The notes beneath the pieces are model-generated. The model did no database searches. It had not been told where the DNA came from and was given only the letters and a program-made list of their open reading frames with translations. Positions 1 through 5,913 of a stretch of 14,131 bases of DNA are shown piece by piece (position 1 is the first letter of the stretch; each line of letters starts with the position of its first letter). Made by a program: the position numbers and the translations under genes. Source of the stretch: DASZIT01 sp035948855 (lineage in GTDB: Bacteria; Actinomycetota; Acidimicrobiia; Acidimicrobiales; RAAP-2); the NCBI GenBank assembly GCA_035948855.1, contig DASZIT010000082.1, positions 1 through 14,131 of the forward strand, written 5' to 3'.

Positions 1-39
1 CCCGGTGACCACGGCTACCTTGCCGGAAAGCGTTCCCAT
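1..39 (-). CDS. Short-chain dehydrogenase/reductase, N-terminus only (runs off left edge)
   Basis: Reading leftward from the ATG at 39-37, the 13 visible codons give MGTLSGKVAVVTG. This is the classic start of an SDR Rossmann fold: a short lead, the first beta strand (KVAVVTG) and the beginning of the TGxxxGxG dinucleotide-binding loop. A strong purine-rich ribosome-binding site (GAGGGGGAGAG) lies immediately upstream, which supports the start. The rest of the gene, including the Tyr/Lys active site, is outside the window, so substrate and function cannot be assigned. It diverges from the Lgt-like gene at 262, with about 220 bases between them. Confidence 0.7.
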   Translation of the reverse strand, partial: MGTLSGKVAVVTG

Positions 40-53
40 CTCTCCCCCTCATC

Positions 54-68
54 GGGACCGGAGGTCCC
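54..68. repeat. Perfect inverted repeat GGGACC-GGA-GGTCCC
   Basis: This is a 6-bp perfect inverted repeat with a 3-base loop, 15 bases upstream of the SDR start codon at 39, in what would be its 5' leader. It could be an mRNA hairpin or a small operator. No T-tract follows on either strand, so a terminator is unlikely. The remainder of 40-261 shows no other convincing element. Confidence 0.4.
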
Positions 69-261
69 TCGTTCTGGCTGGCCGCTGGCTTGCGCATTCC
101 CTGCTTCCGGCAGTCGGCTCAGGTCCCCAAACCCCATCCCCCCGCCCCTGAAATCACCCTACCGGGTGCCTGAGGCATACTGGCAGGGCATCAGCGGGCG
201 TCCCCGCCATTCACGGCCCCATGCCACCCACACCCACCGTGCCCGCCTGCACCAGCCAACC

Positions 262-1332
262 ATGAGACCAATCCCCGTCGCTTTCCACATCTGGTTCATC
301 GAGGTTCACACCTACGGAATCGGACTGGCCATCACCTTCTGGTTCGCGCTCCGGTATTTCGAACGCCGGGTGCGCAACGCCGGGTATCCGTGGGAGTGGA
401 TCACCGGGATGTTCCTGTGGGTCATCGTCGCCGCCATTGTCGGCGCCCGGATCATGAGCGTGGTCCCGAACTGGTCGCAGTACTCCTCCGACCCGCTTCA
501 GGTGTTCGCCATCTGGCAGGGCGGACTGTCTTCCTTCGGCGGCCTCATCCTGGCGGTGCCGGTAGGAATTGTCAGTGCCCGACGGCGTTGCCCGTCCATA
601 TCGACCATCCGGCTGCTGGATCTGGTCGCGCCGGTTCTGATGGCCGCCTGGGGGATCGGCCGGCTGCTCGGACCGCAGCTGATGGTGAATGGCGGCGGTC
701 ACGCGACCCATCAGTGGTTCGGCATGTACTACGCCGGAGAAGTCGGTAAGCGGCTTCCGGTTCCCATCTTTCAGGCCGCCATGGATCTGAGCATATTCGG
801 CATCCTGTTGCTCATCGAGCGCTGGCTGCGCGGCCAAGCCCCCGCCACTTCATCCCAACTTGCCACCGCCGAGGTCGAGGTGGTGGCCCCGGCCGTGGCC
901 TCGCTTGGCTCCGCCGCGGGTGTCGCGGACAGTCCCGACGAAGACAGCGGCGCGGCCGACGGCGGCCGTGCCATCGACCTCGAGCGCAGGCGCCAACTGC
1001 CGCCCGCCGGGATCATCATCGGCGCCGGCATGGTCCTCTGGGGGATCGAGCGCTTCATTGACGAACGGCTGTGGCTGACCGACCCGAGCCATGTGGCCTT
1101 CATCCTGGTCCAGGTGGCCGGTATCGGACTGGCAATCGCCGGATTGGTCCTCCTGGCCACCCGGTATCCAGCCTTGAAGAAATGGCGCAAACAGGGGCCG
1201 GATGGGCCGCTGGTCGGTGGGCCGTTCCTCGGCGATCCGAAACCGGTAAAGACTCGGGAGACGGCTACCTCCGGAAGCTCGTCGAGCCGGGCCTCCCGCT
1301 CGAAGACCCTGGCCCCGGGCGACTCTGCCTGA
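262..1332 (+). CDS. Lgt-fold membrane protein, divergent prolipoprotein diacylglyceryl transferase homologue
   Basis: The protein has 356 aa if started at the ATG at 262. An in-frame GTG at 166 would add 32 Pro/His/Arg-rich residues unlike any Lgt N-terminus, and neither start has a clear ribosome-binding site. Lgt landmarks are present in order: YG at 18-19 after the first hydrophobic stretch, GAR at 61-63, GGLSSFGG at 87-94, DLVAP at 120-124, GR at 133-134, and GxxRFxxE around 261-268 before the last membrane segment. True Lgt transfers diacylglycerol to the lipobox cysteine of prolipoproteins. Here the usual GRxGN(F/Y)xxxE stretch is replaced by GRLLGPQLMVNGG, and the usual P-x-x-(L)YE motif reads VPIFQAA. 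A low-complexity Ala/Glu/Asp insert (about 191-248) separates the last membrane segments, and the C-terminal tail is hydrophilic. Catalytic Lgt activity is therefore doubtful, and a specialised or scaffold role is my inference. It converges with the CcdA-like gene without a gap. Confidence 0.75.
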   Translation: MRPIPVAFHIWFIEVHTYGIGLAITFWFALRYFERRVRNAGYPWEWITGMFLWVIVAAIVGARIMSVVPNWSQYSSDPLQVFAIWQGGLSSFGGLILAVPVGIVSARRRCPSISTIRLLDLVAPVLMAAWGIGRLLGPQLMVNGGGHATHQWFGMYYAGEVGKRLPVPIFQAAMDLSIFGILLLIERWLRGQAPATSSQLATAEVEVVAPAVASLGSAAGVADSPDEDSGAADGGRAIDLERRRQLPPAGIIIGAGMVLWGIERFIDERLWLTDPSHVAFILVQVAGIGLAIAGLVLLATRYPALKKWRKQGPDGPLVGGPFLGDPKPVKTRETATSGSSSSRASRSKTLAPGDSA

Positions 1333-2178
1333 CTACTGAACGGTCACCCCTTCGAGGTGGCCGGCATCGCCGACCCTGATCCCGGTGGAGGCGCACCTGT
1401 CATCGACCGTCGCGGTCGCCGTCGCCCTCACCACCGCCCGCCGTCGCAACACGATCACCCCGGCAACCGCGAGTGCTCCGGTCACGAGGAGTCCGATCCG
1501 CGGTGACAACATCCAGCCCACCGCGTCGGCGGCCGCCACCTCGGTGAGCACAGTGACGCGACTGACCTTCGGGCCGGCGTCGACGAACCTCCGGTGGAAC
1601 GCCCGGAGGGCTTCAGGGTCGGTGATGTTCCGCCCGAGCAGAACCGAAAGGCCTCGCACCAGCCCGAACCCGATTCCGAGGGCCAGCGCCCCCACCGGGC
1701 TGCCTCCGAGAACGCCCAGAACGATCAACAGATATACCGCCGCGGTGGTGATGTAGGTGGCCACTCCCGTGCCGATCTGCCACCCGAATCCGGCGGCGTA
1801 GACCCAGGGCCGGAACTGGTCGAGCCACCGTTCGTTGACCTGACGGTGATGCACCGGGACTCGTAACCCTTTTACGCCGGTATCCGACGCCGCCGCCACC
1901 ACCGCGGTGGCCAGGGCGGCAACCCCGACCGCGGTTGACGACAGCGCCAACCCGTGCACACCGGCGGCGAGGGCGGCCACACACACTCCCAATGTGAGTC
2001 CACCGGCGGTGCTGCCGACCACGAACCAACCGGCAGTCGCGCCGAAGCGATTGCCGCGGCCGGTCTCGCTGAGGGGCGTGATGGAGGCCAGCATCGACAA
2101 GCCGCACGGCGACCAGGTGGATCGGACGGCGGAGGCCACTGTGACCAGGGCGGCAACTGAAATGATCAACGTTGTCAT
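1333..2178 (-). CDS. CcdA/DsbD-like (possibly MauF-like) polytopic membrane protein
   Basis: A 281-aa hydrophobic protein starting at an ATG preceded by GAGGAG at good spacing. Hydrophobic segments lie around residues 3-18, 47-71, 78-97, 127-156, 160-181 and 225-246. The motif WSPCGLSMLASITPLSE at 22-38 resembles the SPCxLxxLP segment of the first CcdA helix, which carries the electron-relay cysteine. Canonical CcdA/DsbD moves electrons from cytoplasmic thioredoxin across the membrane using two cysteines. Here I see only C25 in the motif, with C66 in a later helix and C262 in the tail, so a normal relay is not assured. It is the last gene of the leftward cluster, 44 bases after the Cys-rich protein, which suggests it supports redox maturation of that exported protein. 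MauF of methylamine clusters is, as I recall, also CcdA-like. The family call is moderate and the role is inferred. Confidence 0.6.
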   Translation of the reverse strand: MTTLIISVAALVTVASAVRSTWSPCGLSMLASITPLSETGRGNRFGATAGWFVVGSTAGGLTLGVCVAALAAGVHGLALSSTAVGVAALATAVVAAASDTGVKGLRVPVHHRQVNERWLDQFRPWVYAAGFGWQIGTGVATYITTAAVYLLIVLGVLGGSPVGALALGIGFGLVRGLSVLLGRNITDPEALRAFHRRFVDAGPKVSRVTVLTEVAAADAVGWMLSPRIGLLVTGALAVAGVIVLRRRAVVRATATATVDDRCASTGIRVGDAGHLEGVTVQ

Positions 2179-2222
2179 CGGGCTCCTCGGTGTTCCGGCG
2201 ATGGTGGGTCGAGCTTCATCGG

Positions 2223-3617
2223 CTAGGCAGGTGATCCCAGGAATGGCGCGTCGAACGAGAAGATGCCCCCGTCCTGGGCGACCAGCCAGTAGCCGGACTG
2301 CGTGCGGGACAGCGCCATGCCCACCATGGGTCTGGCCAGGGGCTGACCACCCATCGAGCCGTGGAAGGGCGCGTCCCCGAAGGCGAAGATGCCTCCGTCG
2401 CTGGCCGCCAGCCAGTAGCCCTTGCCCGTCGGTGTGCTCGCCATGCCCACGATCGGCTGATTGAGGGGATGGCCGCCCATCGACCCGTAGAACTGGGCAT
2501 CCCCAAACGAGAAGATCCCGCCGTCGGCGGCCACCAACCGGTAACCCTTCCCGGTCAGGCTGGCGGTCATCCCCACAATCGGTTGGTTCAGCGGATGGCC
2601 GCCCATCGACCCATAGAACTGGGCATCCCCGAACGCGAAGATCCCGCCGTCGGCGGCGGCCAGCCAGTAGCCCTTGCCCGTCGACGTGGCGGCGATGCCC
2701 ACGATCGGCTGATTCAGGGGGATGCCGCCCATCGACCCGAAGAACTGGGCCTTCCCGAAGGTGAAGACACCGCCGTCGGCGGCCACGAAGTAGTAGCCGC
2801 CGACCGGGACGCCGGCGATGCCCACCATCGGCTGGGCCAGGGCGACGGTGGATTCGTCACCGTTGTTGGGGAAGTCGCCGAAGGTGAATACTTTCCCGAA
2901 CGAGGTCAGGATCGCATACCCGTTGCCGTCACTGCTGGCCGCCATGCCCACGGTCTGACAATTGGTGGCGGGGGAATTGCACGGCGGAGACGGCGGCGCG
3001 GTCGTCCAGCACGCGGCGTTCTGCTCGGCGGTGCTGTCGTCTTGCGCATTGGCGGTGGTGCACGACGCATCCACCTGCCAGGGCGGGACGCAGGCCACCA
3101 CCCGGCACACGATCCTGCCCATACACGCGACGTTTTGGTTGCACTGGCCGTAGCGGAACTGCAGACATCCGGTGAGGTACGAATTGCATCCGTTGGGGCC
3201 ACAGCCGCAGCTGGTTCCGTCACAGGTGGTGTCGCAGAAGTTGAAGCCGTTCCCGCACCCGGTGGTGCACCCGCAGGTGGCGTTGCAGTCCATGTAGTAC
3301 CGGGGACCGCCGCAGTATGACGAGTTGTCCGCCTTCCACCATCCGCCCATCACGGTATTGGTCGGGCAGTAGTTGTAGCCGCCATTCACCGAGCAGCAGA
3401 ACTCACTGAACCCGGAACAGCAGGTGGATCCACAATCACAACTCGAGTTGCCGCACGAGCAGATGGCGCCGTAGGCGGTACCGGGCCGGAGGGCCAGATC
3501 GAGCCCGGCCCCTACCGCCACCGCGCTTCCGACGAACGCCGAGCGGTTGATGAAACTGCGTCGGGACAACCTTGACCCGAGGAACTCCGAGGCGCGTTCG
3601 GTGATCGTCGCACTCAA
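2223..3617 (-). CDS. Tat-exported Cys-rich protein, MADH-light-chain-like domain fused to propeller-like repeats
   Basis: A 464-aa protein. Residues 1-50 form a Tat signal peptide: SRRSFI at 18-23, a hydrophobic core, then a TAYGA cleavage-like site. Residues 53-220 contain 28 cysteines and few hydrophobic residues, so up to 14 disulfides are possible. A segment with CC at 74-75, CPTNT at 84-88, WW at 93-94, C102 and DC at 110-111 resembles in spacing the methylamine dehydrogenase light chain around its first TTQ tryptophan. That light chain is also Tat-exported and disulfide-rich. Candidates for a second cofactor tryptophan are W180 and W204. Residues 223-464 are six copies of a roughly 42-aa propeller-type repeat. 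Immediate upstream partners are MauE-like and MauD-like proteins. The start is a TTG 4 bases after the mauE-like stop; no in-frame ATG or GTG precedes the RR motif, so translation is probably coupled. The light-chain relation is suggestive, not proven, and no TTQ chemistry can be claimed. Confidence 0.7.
   Translation of the reverse strand: MSATITERASEFLGSRLSRRSFINRSAFVGSAVAVGAGLDLALRPGTAYGAICSCGNSSCDCGSTCCSGFSEFCCSVNGGYNYCPTNTVMGGWWKADNSSYCGGPRYYMDCNATCGCTTGCGNGFNFCDTTCDGTSCGCGPNGCNSYLTGCLQFRYGQCNQNVACMGRIVCRVVACVPPWQVDASCTTANAQDDSTAEQNAACWTTAPPSPPCNSPATNCQTVGMAASSDGNGYAILTSFGKVFTFGDFPNNGDESTVALAQPMVGIAGVPVGGYYFVAADGGVFTFGKAQFFGSMGGIPLNQPIVGIAATSTGKGYWLAAADGGIFAFGDAQFYGSMGGHPLNQPIVGMTASLTGKGYRLVAADGGIFSFGDAQFYGSMGGHPLNQPIVGMASTPTGKGYWLAASDGGIFAFGDAPFHGSMGGQPLARPMVGMALSRTQSGYWLVAQDGGIFSFDAPFLGSPA
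2226..2951 (-). repeat. Six tandem 42-codon (about 126-bp) propeller-type repeats
   Basis: Within the Cys-rich fusion gene, six units follow each other with consensus (I/M)VGMA-x4-GKGYWL-x3-DGGIFxFGDAxFxGSMGG-x-PLxxP. The four middle units are nearly identical, and one phrase, NQPIVG(I/M), recurs three times at a 42-residue period. The first unit is the most divergent and the last is truncated after the FxG strand. Such repeats are common at the C-termini of exported actinobacterial proteins and look like propeller blades or half-blades. High DNA identity between adjacent units suggests recent duplication or gene conversion, and copy number may vary between strains. Confidence 0.85.
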
Positions 3618-3621
3618 CTGG

Positions 3622-4197
3622 TCAATGCCACTTTCCGGTGGCGCTCCCCACCAGCCGACGAGCGGCCTGGAGCTGAGAGAGCGACGAGAGAGCCAGGAAC
3701 GTCAGCCAGATACCGAGGGCGCCAGCCGCCAAAAACGGAATACCATATAGCGGTTGACCTGCGATGATGCTGACCGTTGACCCCGCGGCTGGGGCGTCCA
3801 CTGTGACCGCCACCGCGGCGATGGCCAATCCCAAATTGATGACCACATGGACTCGGGTGGCCGGGGTATCCGGGGTCCCGAAGCACCCGCAACTGGCCAG
3901 CGAACCGCCTCGGGACCGGACATAAACCACCACTCCCGCGAAGACTACGTACGAAGTGGCGACCAGCGCCGCCGGTAGTGGGCGGGGCAGGAACATCGCC
4001 ACGGTGCCGAGCATCACCTCGGCGAGGGCACCCACCCGGATCAGAATCCGGAGGGACCGGAATCGGAGAAGGCGGCGAAGGCGACCAGGAACGACCAGTG
4101 CCACCGCCCGGGCGGTGTCGTCGGGACGGATCAACTTCATCACCCCGGCGACCAGCAACAGCGCGCAAGCGACGAGATACGGGCCGATCAGTTCCAC
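3622..4197 (-). CDS. MauE-like redox-associated membrane protein (MauE/DoxX-type)
   Basis: A 191-aa protein if started at the GTG at 4197-4195. The frame is open further upstream, but that would bury over 150 bases in the preceding gene and add a non-hydrophobic leader. From the GTG the protein begins directly with the first helix (IGPYLVACALLLVAGVMKL). Hydrophobic segments lie near 4-22, 52-70, 75-94, 117-133 and 148-171. The diagnostic loop is SCGCFG at 102-107, followed by a helix starting HVVINLGLA, matching the CxCFG signature of MauE. MauE and MauD are required for correct disulfides in methylamine dehydrogenase light chain in the periplasm. Here the next gene downstream is a Cys-rich exported protein, which fits a maturation role. 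The start overlaps the end of the 163-aa gene by 10 bases, implying translational coupling. Confidence 0.8.
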   Translation of the reverse strand: MELIGPYLVACALLLVAGVMKLIRPDDTARAVALVVPGRLRRLLRFRSLRILIRVGALAEVMLGTVAMFLPRPLPAALVATSYVVFAGVVVYVRSRGGSLASCGCFGTPDTPATRVHVVINLGLAIAAVAVTVDAPAAGSTVSIIAGQPLYGIPFLAAGALGIWLTFLALSSLSQLQAARRLVGSATGKWH

Positions 4198-4679
4198 GTC
4201 GCCGTTCCGGGCGCGACCGACAGGGGCTGCGGGCTCACCGACAGGTTGGAGAGGAGAGCATTGACATGGGGCACCAGAGCGCTCCGCCGGGAATGACTGC
4301 CAAGGACGGCATAGAACGTGAACGGGCGCTGGGACTCGGTGAAGAACCATTGGGTGCCCGACTGACCCCCGATGCCCCTTCTCAGCAGGTTGGGACGGAA
4401 ATCACCGAGGCTGAGCGAACGGGGCATCCCCTGGCGGGCAAACAGCCGGGTTCCGACACTCTCGGGCCCGTACTCGAACAGGACCGCGAAGATATCGCTG
4501 GGACCCATCATGGTGACGGCACCGCTCCCGAAGTCGCCAACGTGGTTGGGCAACGCGAAGGTGGCGAAGTGGGCCACCGGATAGGTCATCTCGTCGGCAA
4601 CCCGTGGGCGGACGAAGATCCGCCCCTCGAAGGTGTTGGGAAGCTGAGCCTGGATGCCGTGCGCCTGGAGGGTCGCCAT
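4188..4679 (-). CDS. Uncharacterised 163-aa protein of the mau-like cluster
   Basis: I do not recognise a characterised family. The protein is soluble-looking, with no signal peptide, membrane helix or cysteine, and begins MATLQAHGIQAQLP at an ATG 3 bases after the MauD-like stop. Readable features are WN at the C-terminus, an early EGRIFVRP segment (18-25), and a central block GDFGSGAVTMMGPSDIF followed by FEYGPESVGTRLFARQGMPRSL. This could be an alternating-strand beta fold. Its position between mauD-like and mauE-like, with a 3-base gap on one side and a 10-base overlap on the other, argues that it is a genuine and obligate member of the same operon. A role as an accessory factor acting on the cytoplasmic side is my inference from the missing signal peptide. 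Confidence 0.75.
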   Translation of the reverse strand: MATLQAHGIQAQLPNTFEGRIFVRPRVADEMTYPVAHFATFALPNHVGDFGSGAVTMMGPSDIFAVLFEYGPESVGTRLFARQGMPRSLSLGDFRPNLLRRGIGGQSGTQWFFTESQRPFTFYAVLGSHSRRSALVPHVNALLSNLSVSPQPLSVAPGTATWN

Positions 4680-4682
4680 CTG

Positions 4683-5636
4683 TCAGCCGGCTCGGCGTTC
4701 CGGTGCCGGTTGCCGGGTCGAGGAGTTGGTTCCCGTCCGATCCGGATGGGCCGGATGGGCCGGATGGACATCAACGTTGGACGGAAAGACATCGTCGAGC
4801 GATGACGGGTAGAGGCTCGGGTCGCCAGGAAGGATTCCGGCAGCCCGCAACTCTTGGTCATTGGCGGACTCCCGTTCGGGACCGTCGAGTCCGCCGGCAA
4901 AGGCTCGGCTCCGGTTCCCGCCATCATTGCGGGTCCCGATCCCGAACGCCTGCATGTCGACCTGAGCCCGCCGCACCAATTCCACCACCTGCGAGAAGTG
5001 ATTGGCCACGCCCTCGCCGATCCGTCGACCAGCCGAACCGTCGACCAGGACGAAGAACGGAGATCCCGGGACTTCATAGTCGCCCCATGCATCGGTCGAC
5101 ATCACCACCTGGAGCCGGCTGTGGGCTTTCGCCTGCACTTCACCGGCGATCTCCATCTCCGGACCCTTGGTGACGACCACCAATCTGATCTCGTCGGGAA
5201 GGCCAAGCTGCCCTGGCGCCTGGAAGGCCTCCCAAAAACCCGCACAGGTCGCGCAGCCGGACGACAGGAAGGCGACGAGGGTGAGTTGATCGTTCCCGGA
5301 GACGCCGATGGCCAGTGCATCGCCCGACGGCGTGACGCCGGCGATGGTCGGCGCCGACGTGGAGTTCCGTTCTCCGGGTAGAGGAGGACCCATGGTGAAT
5401 GGGACCGGAGAGGAGATTGGTCCACTGTTGGCATTTCCGTCGCGGTTCCTTGCTCGCCGCTGGTTCCGCTCGTGGCCATGGCTATCATCGGCGACCTGAT
5501 CCTGAGAGGGGTCACCGACACCGACCCCCAGGTCGTGAAGGGCCTTCAAGATGTCGGCATGGCTCCTCAGCAATCCAGCTACCAACACGGTCAGCAGCAG
5601 AACGACGACGGTCAAGATAATTACGAGAGCGACCAT
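4683..5636 (-). CDS. MauD-like membrane-anchored thioredoxin-fold protein
   Basis: A 317-aa protein starting at an ATG with AAGGA eight bases upstream. Residues 2-23 form one uncleaved membrane anchor, followed by a charged, low-complexity linker (about 41-95). A thioredoxin/TlpA-like domain follows (about 96-228): the strand LTLVAFLSSGCATC carries a CxxC pair at C128 and C131, and YEVPGSPFFVLVD supplies the cis-proline (P193) facing it. The domain would therefore lie outside the membrane and reduce, form or shuffle disulfides. MauD, the closest functional analogue, uses the same architecture to mature the disulfide-rich methylamine dehydrogenase light chain. The C-terminal 85 residues (about 233-317) are hydrophilic and include an HPAHPAHP stretch, an extension not expected in MauD. 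It is the first gene of the leftward cluster. Confidence 0.8.
   Translation of the reverse strand: MVALVIILTVVVLLLTVLVAGLLRSHADILKALHDLGVGVGDPSQDQVADDSHGHERNQRRARNRDGNANSGPISSPVPFTMGPPLPGERNSTSAPTIAGVTPSGDALAIGVSGNDQLTLVAFLSSGCATCAGFWEAFQAPGQLGLPDEIRLVVVTKGPEMEIAGEVQAKAHSRLQVVMSTDAWGDYEVPGSPFFVLVDGSAGRRIGEGVANHFSQVVELVRRAQVDMQAFGIGTRNDGGNRSRAFAGGLDGPERESANDQELRAAGILPGDPSLYPSSLDDVFPSNVDVHPAHPAHPDRTGTNSSTRQPAPERRAG
4742..4767. repeat. Three tandem copies of CCGGATGGG
   Basis: Three consecutive 9-bp units (the last one base short) lie near the 3' end of the MauD-like gene. On the coding strand they give the repeated His-Pro-Ala residues. The unit length keeps the frame, so copy-number change would lengthen or shorten the C-terminal tail without breaking the gene. 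Confidence 0.7.
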
Positions 5637-5861
5637 GGCGGATCCTTCACTTCACGGGACCATACGAGTACGAAGCGCTGGGAAAGCTATTTCGTCCAAG
5701 ACACTACGAACCCACACCGCGGAAGTGGTGCATGCGCGCTGATTAGGGAAGCCAACTGGCGACCGTCAATAGGTAGGGTGACTAATTGCCGGGTCGAGTC
5801 CGAAGACCCTCATCACTCGACTCGCCTTCGCGGCGGTGCGCGCGAGGGCTACTCAGGGCAA

Positions 5862-5907
5862 TAGAAACGAAAGAAATAGAAACAGACCTGCCCTTTGGGG
5901 CGGCAGG
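5862..5907 (-). terminator. Rho-independent terminator after the HNH endonuclease
   Basis: On the minus strand, 7 bases after the HNH stop codon, CCTGCC and GGCAGG (5907-5902 and 5892-5887) form a 6-bp GC-rich stem with a 9-base loop. A T-rich run follows (TCTGTTTCTATTTCTTTCGTTTC). This would stop leftward transcription from reaching the mau-like cluster and implies that cluster has its own promoter in 5637-5860. I could not pick a convincing -35/-10 pair there. Confidence 0.65.
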
Positions 5908-5913
5908 GGCGCC

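Noticed and set aside
2226..2951. Possible CRISPR or satellite array because of the regular repeat period
   Set aside because: Units are 126 bp, contiguous without unique spacers and in frame, so this is a protein repeat.
2361..3320. A plus-strand repetitive frame opposite the propeller repeats
   Set aside because: The repetition is inherited from the 126-bp repeats on the other strand, and the Tat signal and repeat motifs are only sensible on the minus strand.
3978..4805. A plus-strand frame over the MauE-like and 163-aa genes
   Set aside because: No family features are present, it spans the junction of two tightly coupled minus-strand genes and has no ribosome-binding site.
5637..5860. 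Promoter for the mau-like cluster
   Set aside because: A TTGGAC-like -35 is visible on the minus strand, but no -10 at acceptable spacing, so I do not claim a site although a promoter must exist nearby.
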